64,000 nucleotides of DNA, taken from CALMEC01 sp964531025 (GTDB taxonomy: Bacteria > Actinomycetota > Thermoleophilia > Miltoncostaeales > Miltoncostaeaceae). The notes beneath the pieces were generated by a model. That model did not search any database, was not told the DNA's origin, and saw only the letters and a list, made by a program, of their open reading frames with translations. A program made the position numbers and the translations under genes. The DNA is taken from positions 124,001 through 188,000 of the forward strand of contig CAZHDY010000001.1 of the NCBI GenBank assembly GCA_964531025.1, given 5' to 3'. Shown in pieces: positions 23,803 to 33,021 of this stretch. Every line of letters starts with the position of its first letter. Position 1 is the stretch's first letter.

Positions 23803-24726
23803 TCAGGTCCTCTCGTGGCCCATCGGGCGGGCGTCGACGTGACCGCCCGGCTCGGCGACGATCGTGGCCGCGAAGGCGACCGCCCGGCCCAGGGCCGTCG
23901 GCCACTCCACCTCTCCCGGAGAGTCCGCCTCGGCCACCGCCGCCGCGGTCAGCGCGAAGACGGCATCTCCAGCGCCCATGGCATCCACCGCCGGCGGGCC
24001 GGGCGGGATCGGTACGTCGACGGAAGCGCCCGCCGGCAGGTATGCCCGGATCCCTGCCGCTCCCCGGGTCAGAACCACCGCCTCCACACCCGCGGTGAAC
24101 AGCTCCTCATACCACTCGTCGATCGGCGGCAGACCCAGGGTCGCGTGATCCTGCTGGCTCAGCTTCACGAGCACCGACTTCGCGGCAACGCGCAGGAACC
24201 CGGCGCGGAAGGCGGCCGGATCGCGCAGCAGCTGGGGTCGCGGGTTCGGGTCCACCATCAGACGGTGCCCGCCGCCTGCGACCAGCGAGAGCAGGTCGTC
24301 GACCTGGTCGGAGTCGTCGAACGGGAATGTGGTGACGACGAGGAGCCGTCCCCGTCCCAGCTCCTCGGCGATCTCGGGACTCACGACGAATTGCCGATCG
24401 CAGACGGACCCGGTGAACGTGTACGTCGGCTCGCCGTCGACCCGTGACGAGGTGGCCCATCCGGTCGGCCGCGACTCGCTCAGCGGGCGCAGGTCGACGC
24501 CGCGCTCCCCGACGACGCGCCGGAGCATGAGCCCGGCCGGGTCGTCGCCGACCTCGGCCAGCAGGATCGCCGGTATGCCGAGGGAGACCAGGTCGATCGC
24601 GACGTTGCATCCGGCGCCGCCGGGATAGGTGACCGACCGTCGGCCATCGGGCGTCTGGTCCACCAGTTCGTCGACGATCAGGTCACCGATGACCACCACC
24701 GGACGGGTGTCGGACGTCACGGACAT
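23803..24726 (-). CDS. PfkB-family carbohydrate kinase (ribokinase-like)
   Basis: 307 aa. Motif 1 YPGGAGCNVAIDLVSLG (about 36-52) and motif 2 VDAMGAGDAVFALTAAAVAE (catalytic Asp in the DAMGAGD loop, about 250-270) define the family. The sugar substrate is unknown and no sugar operon is adjacent. ATG 24726 (MSVTSD) chosen; a GTG two codons upstream is possible. Confidence 0.87.
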   Translation of the reverse strand: MSVTSDTRPVVVIGDLIVDELVDQTPDGRRSVTYPGGAGCNVAIDLVSLGIPAILLAEVGDDPAGLMLRRVVGERGVDLRPLSESRPTGWATSSRVDGEPTYTFTGSVCDRQFVVSPEIAEELGRGRLLVVTTFPFDDSDQVDDLLSLVAGGGHRLMVDPNPRPQLLRDPAAFRAGFLRVAAKSVLVKLSQQDHATLGLPPIDEWYEELFTAGVEAVVLTRGAAGIRAYLPAGASVDVPIPPGPPAVDAMGAGDAVFALTAAAVAEADSPGEVEWPTALGRAVAFAATIVAEPGGHVDARPMGHERT

Positions 24727-24862
24727 GGGCACACGCTACGGCTACGGCAGACCGCGCGTCGTACGGCGGCTCGCTCCTGTGTGACGGGCCCCCTCCCGCC
24801 CTCCTCCGACGTCGTCGGCACGCATCGGCGAAGATGTGCGCCCGAGATGGTCACCGACGACC

Positions 24863-26440
24863 ATGCCCCGATCCCCACGAACCAGGACGCTCCCGCCCGT
24901 GCCCTCCATCCGCCACGCACTCTCCATCACCCGCGACGCCGACTTCGCCCAGTGGTACCAGGAGGTGATCACCGAGGCGGAAATGGCCGAGGAGTCCGGG
25001 GTCCGCGGCTGCATGGTCATCAAGCCGTGGGGCTACGGCATCTGGGAGCGCATCCAGCGCACGATGGACGACCGCATCAAGGCCGCCGGGGTCGACAACT
25101 GCTACTTCCCCCTCTTCATCCCCCTCTCGTACTTCGCGAAGGAGGCGGAGCACGTCGACGGGTTCGCCAAGGAGATGGCCGTCGTCACCCACCACCGGCT
25201 CATCGGAGACGGCAAGGGCTCGCTGGTCCCCGATCCCGAGGCCGCGCTGGAGGAGCCGCTCATCGTCCGCCCCACCTCCGAGACCGTGATCGGGGCGGCC
25301 ATGGCGCGCTGGGTCCAGAGCTGGCGTGACCTGCCCCTGCTCACCAACCAGTGGGCCAATGTCGTGCGCTGGGAGATGCGCACGCGCATGTTCCTGCGCA
25401 CCAGCGAGTTCCTCTGGCAGGAGGGCCACACGGCCCACGCCGACCGCGACGACGCCATGAGCGAGACGCTGCGCGCCCTCGAGATGTACCGCACGTTCGC
25501 CGAGGACGTTCTCGCCATGCCGGTCGTCGCCGGCGAGAAGCCCGAGAACGAGCGCTTCCCCGGTGCCGTCGCCACCTACAGCATCGAGGCCATGATGCAG
25601 GACGGCAAGGCGCTTCAGGCCGGCACCTCCCACTACCTGGGCACCGGGTTCGCCGAAGCCGCCGGGATCACCTACCAGAGCCGCGAGGGCGAGGAGACCC
25701 TCTGCCACACCACCAGCTGGGGCGTCTCGACCCGCCTCATCGGCGGCGTGATCATGACCCACGGCGACGACGACGGGCTTCGCGTGCCGCCGGCCATCGC
25801 ACCCCACCAGATCGCCATCATCCCCATGCTCCGTGACGACGACGGCGACGCGGCCATCCTCGACTACTGCGAGGAGCTGCGACGGGACCTCGCCGGCCTC
25901 ACCGCCCTGGGTGAGCCCGTGCGCGTACTGCTCGACAAGCGCGAGGGCAAGGCCACCCAGAAGCGCTGGGCATGGGTCAAGAAGGGCATGCCCATCCTCC
26001 TCGAGATCGGCGCCCGTGACGTTTCGGGTGGCAACGTCTCGGTCATCCGCCGCGATCGGCTCTGGCGCGAGGACGGCAAGACCAACTTCGCCGTGATGAC
26101 GCGCGACGACTTCGTCGCCGCGGCCGCCGCCGAGCTGGAGGACGTCCAGCGCTCACTCCACGACGACGCCGTCGCGCACCGCGATGCCAACATCCGCCGT
26201 GACATCACCGACCTGGACGGCCTCGCCGCCTTCTATGCGGAGGACGCCCGCTACCCCGGATGGGTGGAGCTGCCCTGGTCGCGTCCCACCGGAGCTGAGC
26301 TCGAGGACGTCGTCACACGGTTGAAGGCACTCAAGCTCACGATCCGCAACACTCCGATGGACGCCGCGCCCGTGGAGGGCACCTGCGTGTTCACCGGAAA
26401 GCCCGCGGTCGAGCGCATCTACGTCGCCCGCTCGTACTGA
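24863..26440 (+). CDS. proS: Prolyl-tRNA synthetase, short (archaeal/eukaryote-like) type
   Basis: Class II aminoacyl-tRNA synthetase charging tRNA-Pro, about 525 aa. It lacks the large insertion domain of E. coli-type ProRS and starts directly with the SGVRGCMVIKPWGYGIWERIQ block. Visible motifs include LIVRPTSETVIGAAMARW, motif 2 RWEMRTRMFLRTSEFLWQEG, AGTSHYLGTGFAEAAG and HGDDDGLRVPPAIAPHQIAI, followed by an anticodon-binding domain and a C-terminal Zn-like domain ending YVARSY. ATG 24863 is listed; GTG 24899 is equally plausible and starts closer to the conserved region. Confidence 0.93.
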   Translation: MPRSPRTRTLPPVPSIRHALSITRDADFAQWYQEVITEAEMAEESGVRGCMVIKPWGYGIWERIQRTMDDRIKAAGVDNCYFPLFIPLSYFAKEAEHVDGFAKEMAVVTHHRLIGDGKGSLVPDPEAALEEPLIVRPTSETVIGAAMARWVQSWRDLPLLTNQWANVVRWEMRTRMFLRTSEFLWQEGHTAHADRDDAMSETLRALEMYRTFAEDVLAMPVVAGEKPENERFPGAVATYSIEAMMQDGKALQAGTSHYLGTGFAEAAGITYQSREGEETLCHTTSWGVSTRLIGGVIMTHGDDDGLRVPPAIAPHQIAIIPMLRDDDGDAAILDYCEELRRDLAGLTALGEPVRVLLDKREGKATQKRWAWVKKGMPILLEIGARDVSGGNVSVIRRDRLWREDGKTNFAVMTRDDFVAAAAAELEDVQRSLHDDAVAHRDANIRRDITDLDGLAAFYAEDARYPGWVELPWSRPTGAELEDVVTRLKALKLTIRNTPMDAAPVEGTCVFTGKPAVERIYVARSY

Positions 26441-26483
26441 TCAGATCGAGATGGTCGGTCCCACGATCTCGCGGAATCACCCA

Positions 26484-27773
26484 TCAGGCAGGCGGCGTGG
26501 CGATGAGGACGGTCACCGTCGCCAGGACCACCAGGGCGAGGACGATCTCCGCACGCACGCTGCGACGCAGCAGCACGGCCGCTCCGCGGTCGTCGTCCGC
26601 CAGGTCGAGCGCCGCGCGCTCGAGCCGCGGGTGGATCACGAAGCGGTTGTAGGACGCCACGACCAGCATGAGGGCGAACACCCCGAGCTTCACGAGCAGG
26701 GTCACGCCATACCAGGTGCTGGTGAGCGAGGACACTGACGGCAACTCGGCCAGTCCGCGGTACACCCCGGTGACGACGAGCGCGCCCACGCAGATGAGCG
26801 CCACGGCCGAGAACCGGACCACGATCGAAGCGACCGTCGGCAGGGCGGCCTGCGACGCGGTGTCCGCCCTCCCGACCGCGACAACGAGCGCGATCAGCCC
26901 GCCCAGCCAGACGGCCGAGGCCAGCGTGTGGATACCGTCAAAGACGAACCCGAGTACGGGATCCGACCCAGCCGTTGCATGTCCTATCGCACTCATCGCC
27001 AGGAGGGCGATGCCGCATGCCGCACCGACGACCGTCGCGGTGAGGCCCGTCGACGACGACCGCGCGAGGACGGCACACGCGATGACGACCGCGAGCACCT
27101 GGAGGACGAGCACGACGCCGAGCCGCGTTCCCGCCAGGAACGTTCCGACGGACGACACGCCCACGTCCAGACGATCGAGCGTCGCGACGACCACAACGAT
27201 GCCGGCCACCACGCCCACGGCCAGGACGACGCGCCACACGATCACCGGAACCTCACGAACCGTGAGCGCACCGGCCTCGTGTCGCGTTCCCGGTGGCCGG
27301 ATCGGGTTCTCCCGCCCCCTCTCCACCACGTGGTGACGTACGACGGCGAACCCGACGAGCAGGCTGAGGGCGGCCAACAGCACACCACGACCGATGAGCG
27401 CCGAGACCGGATCACGATCGGAGGCACCGATCACGCTCGTGCGGTCGACGGTCATCCGCGTCGCGTGGCCGTCCGTCGAGAGAACCCGTACCGTGACGGG
27501 CCCCGGCGGAGCGGGCTCCAATCTCACCAGGTTGTGGTCATCGGCATCGCGGCTCACCTCGATGCCGGGGTCCGACACAGAGAGGAACCGTGCCTCGACC
27601 GCCGACTGGAGCGCGACGACCAGGCCGCCCGAGTCCACGGTCACCGACGTCGGGCGCGCATGCGCCGACGCCGTTGCCGCGCATACGGTCAGGATGAGCA
27701 GGAGAGCCAGGGCGGTACGGCGCACGGCCACGAGGCTAGATGATCTCGTGGCTGCACCGGTCCGGCGGAGCAT
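26484..27773 (-). CDS. CopD-domain copper-resistance/transport membrane protein
   Basis: 429 aa. An N-terminal hydrophobic signal (residues about 15-35) precedes a small extracytoplasmic domain (about 36-100; VTVDSGGLVVALQSAVEARF) and about eight helices. The C-terminal part carries the CopD signature FDGIHTLASAVWLGGLIALVVAVG and TWYGVTLLVKLGVFALMLVVASYNRFVIHPRL. Members move copper across the membrane with CopC. Here a degenerate periplasmic domain replaces CopC; the histidine-rich N-terminus of CopC is absent. Divergent from heme A synthase. ATG 27773 has GGAAG close upstream; GTG 27731 is an alternative. Confidence 0.8.
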   Translation of the reverse strand: MLRRTGAATRSSSLVAVRRTALALLLILTVCAATASAHARPTSVTVDSGGLVVALQSAVEARFLSVSDPGIEVSRDADDHNLVRLEPAPPGPVTVRVLSTDGHATRMTVDRTSVIGASDRDPVSALIGRGVLLAALSLLVGFAVVRHHVVERGRENPIRPPGTRHEAGALTVREVPVIVWRVVLAVGVVAGIVVVVATLDRLDVGVSSVGTFLAGTRLGVVLVLQVLAVVIACAVLARSSSTGLTATVVGAACGIALLAMSAIGHATAGSDPVLGFVFDGIHTLASAVWLGGLIALVVAVGRADTASQAALPTVASIVVRFSAVALICVGALVVTGVYRGLAELPSVSSLTSTWYGVTLLVKLGVFALMLVVASYNRFVIHPRLERAALDLADDDRGAAVLLRRSVRAEIVLALVVLATVTVLIATPPA

Positions 27774-27853
27774 CACTTCCGATATCTCACGTGACCGCCG
27801 GCTGGTGACCATCGTCCCCACGGATCGATGGCCCTGCACCACGCCGGCCACCC

Positions 27854-27859
27854 TAGGAT
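27854..27859 (+). promoter_or_regulatory. -10 box (TAGGAT) of the heme A synthase gene
   Basis: TAGGAT ends 7 nt before ATG 27867. The same bases could act as a Shine-Dalgarno if transcription began further upstream, so leaderless use is likely but not certain. Confidence 0.4.
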
Positions 27860-27866
27860 GATCCCC

Positions 27867-28850
27867 ATGCCCGCCGAGCGCCGCCGCCTCAGACGTCTGT
27901 TCACCGGTCCCGTGTCTCCGGTGATCTTCCTTCGAATGGCGATCACATCGGTGATCCTGCTCGTCGTGATCGTCCCCAGCGGCGCCTTGGTCCGCCTCAC
28001 CGGGTCCGGTCTCGGATGCCCGGACTGGCCGGGCTGCCACGGAAGCATCGTGCCGCCGATGCAGGGGCACACGGTCATCGAGTACAGCAACCGGGTCCTG
28101 TCGGCGATCGTCGTCGCCGCGGCGATCATCACGTACTTCCTGGCGCGCCGGGTGGTGGGCACCCATCCGCGCCTTCGGATGTGGGCGCTCATCGGCGGGG
28201 TGGCCGCCGCGGCACAGGCACCGCTGGGCGGGCTCACGGTCTACCTGGATCTGCACCCCCTCGCCGTCGCCTGCCACTTCCTGCTCTCGTTCGTGGCACT
28301 CGGCGCCGGGATCGTCACGCTGATGCGGGCCCGCGACCTGCATCGAGGAACGGCTCGCCGCTTCGACCGCGGACGCCAGACGGTCGCCGGCGTCATGCTC
28401 GGCGTCCTGGTCGCCGTCATCCTCAGCGGCGTTCTCGTCACGGCCTCCGGTCCCCATCCGGGCGACCCCGAGGTGAAGATCCGCTTCTGGAACATCTCGG
28501 ACGCGGTGGCCCTCCATGCCCGGGTCGTGTTGGCCTTCGTGATCTGCAGCGTGTTCTTCCTGCTCTGGCTCTGGAAGAACGGCGTCGGCGACCGCATGGT
28601 GCGGCCGCTGTCGGTGATCTTCGCCCCACTGCTCATCCTCCAGATCCTGATCGGCGAGTACCAGTACCGGCATCAGCTCCCCTGGGAGATCATCCTGATC
28701 CACGTCACCATCGTGGCGCTCCTCTTCGCCACCGGCGCGGCGATCGCCTGGCTTCTGGGGCACGTCCCCACATCCGCGGACACGGACGAGACCGGGACGC
28801 GTGAACCTCAGGTGGTGCCGGAACCCGACCGCCAGGTCTCCAGTACCTGA
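27867..28850 (+). CDS. ctaA: Heme A synthase (CtaA/Cox15 family)
   Basis: Membrane enzyme oxidising the heme O methyl group to make heme A for aa3-type oxidase. 327 aa, eight helices. The extracellular cysteine pair is in GSGLGCPDWPGCHGS (about residues 40-55), and heme-ligand histidines are in GHTVIEYSNRVLSA, LHPLAVACHFLLS, ALHARVVLAF and ILIHVTIVAL. It converges with the NUDIX gene, overlapping its 3' end by 43 nt. It implies an aa3-type oxidase elsewhere in the genome in addition to the bd oxidase here. Confidence 0.92.
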   Translation: MPAERRRLRRLFTGPVSPVIFLRMAITSVILLVVIVPSGALVRLTGSGLGCPDWPGCHGSIVPPMQGHTVIEYSNRVLSAIVVAAAIITYFLARRVVGTHPRLRMWALIGGVAAAAQAPLGGLTVYLDLHPLAVACHFLLSFVALGAGIVTLMRARDLHRGTARRFDRGRQTVAGVMLGVLVAVILSGVLVTASGPHPGDPEVKIRFWNISDAVALHARVVLAFVICSVFFLLWLWKNGVGDRMVRPLSVIFAPLLILQILIGEYQYRHQLPWEIILIHVTIVALLFATGAAIAWLLGHVPTSADTDETGTREPQVVPEPDRQVSST

Positions 28851-29353
28851 CGTGCGTGGTCCGGGAAGGCGATCTCCGTCGGGAGCTCGTCGCCCGCGAA
28901 CCAGCGGGCCTCTGTCGACTCGGCGGGATCCACGACCAGCCGGATCTCTTCCACCGGTCGCGCCGTGAAGAAGCAGTTGAGCGTGGTGTCGGCGCCGGCG
29001 CCATCGCCGTAGCGGTCGATCCACATGCCGACGAGGCCCGTCACCTCGATACGTAGCCCGGTCTCCTCGAAGACCTCCCGTACCGCCGCGTCGGCCGGGA
29101 GCTCATCCGGCTCGCAGAACCCGCCCGGGATATCCCAGCGGCCGAGCCATGGTGCGAACGCCCGGCGCACCAGGAGCAGCTCGCCTGTGTCGTTGGTCAC
29201 CAGGGCGCCGGCACATGGCTTGGCGTTGCGCCAGTGCTCGGCACCGCAGGCGGTGCAGCGCACGGGACGCGGCCCGGGAAGCTCGGCCGCGCACGCCGGA
29301 CAGAACAGGAAGGCGGGATCGCTCAGCGGTAGCGGTCGGCCTTGGTCTGGCAC
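28808..29353 (-). CDS. NUDIX hydrolase with N-terminal zinc ribbon
   Basis: 181 aa. An N-terminal ribbon (CPAC...CTAC, about residues 15-35) precedes a complete Nudix box Gx5Ex7REVxEExGL in GFCEPDELPADAAVREVFEETGL (about 75-98). The zinc ribbon suggests NudC-like NADH pyrophosphatase relatives or ADP-ribose pyrophosphatases; the substrate is not determinable. Start uncertain: GTG 29353 lies 31 nt inside the DksA-like gene, while a CTG overlapping its stop is another possibility. Confidence 0.82.
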   Translation of the reverse strand: MPDQGRPLPLSDPAFLFCPACAAELPGPRPVRCTACGAEHWRNAKPCAGALVTNDTGELLLVRRAFAPWLGRWDIPGGFCEPDELPADAAVREVFEETGLRIEVTGLVGMWIDRYGDGAGADTTLNCFFTARPVEEIRLVVDPAESTEARWFAGDELPTEIAFPDHARQVLETWRSGSGTT

Positions 29354-29676
29354 GGCACGCACCGCTCGGCGTCGGGCTTGGCCTCGAGGCGCCCGTCGGG
29401 GATCAGGGTGCCACACTCGACGCAGACGCCGTAGGTGCCGTCGGCGATCGATTTGAGCGCCCGCTCGATCTGTCCCATGCGCTCCTTCGCACGCGACTGG
29501 AGCCGCAGGTCGTGCTCGCGCATCTCGGCGTCGCTGGCCGCCTCGGCCGGATGGTGGTGCCCGTCCGAGCGCTCGTTGCCGTCCTCCGCGAGGTCGTGGC
29601 GCAGCTGGAGTTCGCGAAGCTCCGCCTCCAGTACCTGGAGACGCTCCTCGGCTCGTTTCATGGCGTCGGTGTTCAT
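29323..29676 (-). CDS. TraR/DksA-type zinc-finger protein
   Basis: 117 aa. A coiled-coil N-terminal half (about 5-75, LQVLEAELRELQLRHDLAE, QSRAKERMGQIERALKSI) is followed by the four-cysteine finger CVECG...CVPCQTK (about 86-110) and the motif GTYGVCVECGTLIPDGRLEA typical of the family. DksA-like proteins bind the RNA polymerase secondary channel and work with ppGpp; the usual DxxDxA tip is not obvious, so the effect on transcription is uncertain. In an operon with the NUDIX gene. Confidence 0.85.
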   Translation of the reverse strand: MNTDAMKRAEERLQVLEAELRELQLRHDLAEDGNERSDGHHHPAEAASDAEMREHDLRLQSRAKERMGQIERALKSIADGTYGVCVECGTLIPDGRLEAKPDAERCVPCQTKADRYR

Positions 29677-29877
29677 GCGGCCACTATCTAACCACTCCGT
29701 GGGCCCCGCCGCACCGACCGTCCCCGATTTCCGCTCCTGTGCCGCCCGTCAACGGAACGTAGCCGGGTTGACGGGTAACTCCCAGCCGGTCCCGATGTCT
29801 GCCGACGACCCCGGCTGTCGCTGGCCTCCCGGCCTGTGGCGCCCCGCACCCGCGCACCGCGTGTCCGATGACACTTT

Positions 29878-29906
29878 TTGTCGTTTTGATGGAACGGGGA
29901 TAGACT
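29878..29906 (+). promoter_or_regulatory. Sigma-70-type promoter of the 29915 gene
   Basis: TTGTCG (29878-29883), a 17-nt spacer and TAGACT (29901-29906), 8 nt before the ATG. Leaderless transcription predicted. Confidence 0.55.
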
Positions 29907-29914
29907 CGCCGACT

Positions 29915-30847
29915 ATGAACAGATCATCGTCGCTTTCACCCGCCCGGCGCCGCGTCGCAGGCGCATTCCTGATCACCGTGGCGGCGCTCGTCGTGGCCGC
30001 CTCGCCCGCCCACTCCGCGACGAAGCCGACGCCGACGGTGCGCATCGCCACGAAGGCGTTCACCAAGACCGTCGCCCCGCTGCAGGGTGGCGGGATCACC
30101 CTCCCGGACGGCCAGAGCCTGTCCATCATGTGCCGCTCCGGTGAGTGGGCGATCGGCCAGGGGATCCTGTCGAGCACGCACTACCTGACCAGCCAGTCGT
30201 TCGGTCCCGCCGCCGGTGGCGGCTACGTCGTGGGCCTGGCGGGCACCGCCAAGGTGCGGCTGCAGCTTCTCTGCGGGAAGAACGTGAAGACGCGAATGAT
30301 CCGCAGGGAGGCCCGGCTCATCCAGGACGGCACACAGGGATCGGGCTTCGGATGGGCGCAGAGGACCGTGGCGTGCCCCACCGGATTCGTGGCGTCGGGA
30401 ATGCAGACAACCCTCGACTACGCGCCCGGCTTCGGTTCGTACTCGTCCCTCCCCACCACGCCGCGAATCTGGTCGGTGCGGGTCAACCGGGTGCCGAACG
30501 AGATCCTCCAGGCCTCGTGGGCCGAGGCCGCGTGGGCGGATGTGGTCTGCGTGAAGGCGACCGGCGCCTCCCTCGTCACCAAGAAGACGACCATCGACGC
30601 GACCGGCGTCGCCACGACCGCCGCGGTCTGTCCCGCCGGCCGCCGGGCTCTGGGCTGGGGGATGTCGCTGGATACGTACACGACCTACGCGCCGGGCGCC
30701 GCATGGCCGACCCCCTACGTGTCGCGGGCCCAGTTCGCGGCGAACGGGCGCAGGATGGACTTCACGTTCCGACTGCCCGCCGGTGCCACCCCGAGCTCCG
30801 CATCGGCGATCGAGGTCCGGGTGGTCTGCGGTAGCCCCAAGGCCTGA
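29915..30847 (+). CDS. Secreted protein of unknown function
   Basis: 310 aa. The Sec signal has a long n-region (MNRSSSLSPARRR, then VAGAFLITVAALVVAASPAHSA, about 1-36). The mature part has paired cysteines about 30-50 residues apart (IMCRSGEWAIGQG, LQLLCGKN, TVACPTGFVASG, VVCVKAT, AAVCPAGRRALGWG, VRVVCGSPKA) and a repeated pattern CP-G--A-G-G, suggesting two or three copies of a disulfide-linked beta domain. No family recognised. Monocistronic, with its own promoter and a strong terminator. Confidence 0.75.
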   Translation: MNRSSSLSPARRRVAGAFLITVAALVVAASPAHSATKPTPTVRIATKAFTKTVAPLQGGGITLPDGQSLSIMCRSGEWAIGQGILSSTHYLTSQSFGPAAGGGYVVGLAGTAKVRLQLLCGKNVKTRMIRREARLIQDGTQGSGFGWAQRTVACPTGFVASGMQTTLDYAPGFGSYSSLPTTPRIWSVRVNRVPNEILQASWAEAAWADVVCVKATGASLVTKKTTIDATGVATTAAVCPAGRRALGWGMSLDTYTTYAPGAAWPTPYVSRAQFAANGRRMDFTFRLPAGATPSSASAIEVRVVCGSPKA

Positions 30848-30866
30848 CCGGTCGAGAGGCGGATCC

Positions 30867-30912
30867 AAGCCGGGGAGTGTGCGCCCGTTGCAGCGCGCAC
30901 ACTTCCCGGCTT
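30867..30912 (+). terminator. Strong hairpin terminator after the secreted-protein gene
   Basis: An 18-bp stem (AAGCCGGGGAGTGTGCGC against GCGCACACTTCCCGGCTT, one G-T pair) with a loop of about 10 nt, starting 20 nt after the stop. No U tract, as is common in high-GC actinobacteria. It also faces the convergent aldo/keto reductase gene and may serve both. Confidence 0.75.
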
Positions 30913-30941
30913 ACCCTCCGACGGGCGGCGCGCCGGTTCCC

Positions 30942-31931
30942 TCAGCGGGTGGGCGGCTCCCCGTGACCGTACGGGCGGTCGGCGTTCGGATGATCCGCGA
31001 GGAGCGCATCGATCGCCGCCGCCTCGTCGTCGGCGAGCGGCCGACCGGCCAGGGCGGCGTTCGCCGACGCCTGATCGGCGTTGCGGGCGCCGACGATCGC
31101 GGACGTGACCTCCGGACGCCGTAGAACCCACATCACGGCCAGCTCGGCCACCCCGCCCGCCCGGCCACCCTCGTCGGCGATCTTGGCGAGGCCGCGTGTC
31201 ACCTCGACACGATCCGGCCACGCGTCGTCGGTGAAGAACTCGCTCCCGGCACGCCAGTCGTTCTCCCCGAATGTCGTCGACAGGTCCATCTTCCCGGTGA
31301 GGAGCCCGTGGGCCAGCGGTCCGTAGGCCAGGACGCCGACACCGTGATCGGCGCACCACGGAAGCTCCGACTCCTCGATCTCACGCCGCATGAGGTGATA
31401 GCCGACCTGGAATCCGGCGAACGGCGTCACGTCCCACGCGGCCTGCAGATCCGAGGTCGCGTAGTTGCTCACGCCGATGTGGCGGATCTTCCCGGCGCGC
31501 TGCAGCTCGAGCATGGCGCCCATGGTTTCCCCGGCGGCGACGTCCGGCACCGGCCAGTGGACCTGGAAGAGATCGATGACGTCGATGCCGAGCGCCTGAA
31601 GGTTCCGGTCGACCGCAGCGCGGATGTAGTCGCCGCTCACCTCGCGCCAGATGCGGAACTCAGGATCGGTCTCCCACGCGACTCCGCACTTGGTCGCGAC
31701 GATGACGTCCTCGGAACGCTCCTTCAGGAACCGGCCGACGATGCGCTCCGCACGGTGCTGTCCGTAGATGTCGGCGGTGTCGATCCAGTTGACACCCGCG
31801 TCCACGGCCGCGTGGCAGGCCGCCAGGGAGTCGGCGTCGTCCGCTCCACCCCACCGGCCTCCGAACACCCAGGTCCCCAGCCCGATGACCGTCAGATCGA
31901 GGTCGCTTCCCCCAAGTCGTCGCGTCTCCAC
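30942..31931 (-). CDS. Aldo/keto reductase
   Basis: 329-aa NADPH-dependent TIM-barrel reductase. The catalytic tetrad is visible: Asp and Tyr in WIDTADIYGQHRAERIVG, Lys in IVATKCGVAW and His in DLFQVHWPVPDV. The cofactor part has IGVSNYATSDLQ and the C-terminal AIVGARNADQ. GTG 31931 was chosen because GGAGGAGG lies 5 nt upstream and homologs start METRRLG-S-L; an in-frame GTG at 31952 would add seven residues. Confidence 0.9.
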   Translation of the reverse strand: METRRLGGSDLDLTVIGLGTWVFGGRWGGADDADSLAACHAAVDAGVNWIDTADIYGQHRAERIVGRFLKERSEDVIVATKCGVAWETDPEFRIWREVSGDYIRAAVDRNLQALGIDVIDLFQVHWPVPDVAAGETMGAMLELQRAGKIRHIGVSNYATSDLQAAWDVTPFAGFQVGYHLMRREIEESELPWCADHGVGVLAYGPLAHGLLTGKMDLSTTFGENDWRAGSEFFTDDAWPDRVEVTRGLAKIADEGGRAGGVAELAVMWVLRRPEVTSAIVGARNADQASANAALAGRPLADDEAAAIDALLADHPNADRPYGHGEPPTR

Positions 31932-31979
31932 GCTCGCCTCCTCCGTTTGCACCAGATCCTGACGATCCTAGCCACGTCG

Positions 31980-32981
31980 TCAGGGCGTGTCGGGTACCGC
32001 CGTACGGTCGTCCGGGGTGGCGACCGACGGTGCACGACGCTCGCGCCACCAGCGCTCGAGCCGTCCCACGCCGACCATGACGCCGGCGACGTACGCCCAA
32101 CCGAGGAGCACGTCGATCAGGTAGTGCTCGCCGGAGTAGATCAGTGCCCAGGCCATGGCGAGCGGGTACGCGACCAGGATGATGCGCAGCCACCAGGACG
32201 CCTGCCTCCAGAAGAAGGCCGTGATCAGTGCGGCGAAGGCGGCGTGCAATGACGGCATCGCCGCCACCTGGTTGACCGTGGCCTGTCCTTTCTGGAGAAC
32301 CGACTCGGCGCGATGGAGACCGAGGGCACTCCAGCCCCGTCCGCTGATGCGGTGGACGTCCCCGATCTCGCCATGGTCCGAGGCGAGCCAGGGCGGCGTT
32401 GCCGGAAAGAGGATGTACGTGGCGAGCCCGGCGGCCGTCAATGCCATGAACCGCCGGACGAATTCGCCGAAGCGCTTGCGGTTTCGCGCCCAGAGAAGCC
32501 CGGCGATGACGTAGACCGCGAAGAAGTGCGAGATGTAGACGAGCGTGACGGCGACGTCGTACCAGTGGACGTGGTCCGGCGTGTAGAACCACTCCTGGAA
32601 CCGGATCGTCGGGATCTCACCCAGCCCGAAGACCCTGTCCGCCGCGATCATCTCGTTCTCGCGCACCGGCACCCCGAGCGTGTCGGCGGCACCGCGGGTG
32701 TAGTCGTAGAGAATGAGGAAGAGCGTGAACGGAAGCCAGTCGCGTACGAGGATGAATGCCTCGCGTACCGGACGACCGATGCAGGCCAGGGCGAGTGCAC
32801 CGCAGGTCCAGAGGATGACCCCTTCTCGGTCGAACGGCACCCCCACGTTCATGAAGACCACCAGCGCGATGACGCCGTAAAGGGCGAGGAGGACGAGCCG
32901 TATCCGCGTGAGGAGGGGATTCGCGGGATCCTCGGACCTCTGCGTGGTCTCGGCCGCGAACTCGAGTTCGGACGTCGTCAT
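31980..32981 (-). CDS. PAP2-superfamily membrane phosphatase/transferase (inositolphosphotransferase-like)
   Basis: 333 aa, six or more helices. The PAP2 active-site blocks are VAAMPSLHAAFAAL (motif 2, catalytic His) and YSGEHYLIDVLLGW (motif 3). The long N-terminal membrane part with DYTRGAADTLGVPVRENEMIAADRVFGLGEIPT matches the PAP2_3/Aur1-like group that includes actinobacterial phosphatidylinositol-related enzymes. The substrate is unknown. A TAATGT box lies 9 nt before the ATG. Confidence 0.85.
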   Translation of the reverse strand: MTTSELEFAAETTQRSEDPANPLLTRIRLVLLALYGVIALVVFMNVGVPFDREGVILWTCGALALACIGRPVREAFILVRDWLPFTLFLILYDYTRGAADTLGVPVRENEMIAADRVFGLGEIPTIRFQEWFYTPDHVHWYDVAVTLVYISHFFAVYVIAGLLWARNRKRFGEFVRRFMALTAAGLATYILFPATPPWLASDHGEIGDVHRISGRGWSALGLHRAESVLQKGQATVNQVAAMPSLHAAFAALITAFFWRQASWWLRIILVAYPLAMAWALIYSGEHYLIDVLLGWAYVAGVMVGVGRLERWWRERRAPSVATPDDRTAVPDTP

Positions 32982-33021
32982 CGGTTCGACACATTACGAC
33001 GTCCTGGTGCGCCGTCCGAGG

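Noticed and set aside
26484..29024. Very long minus-strand open frame (about 846 codons) running from CopD back through the heme A synthase gene
   Set aside because: Its upstream two thirds are antisense to a clear CtaA protein and have no homology; only the part from 27773 is a real CopD gene.
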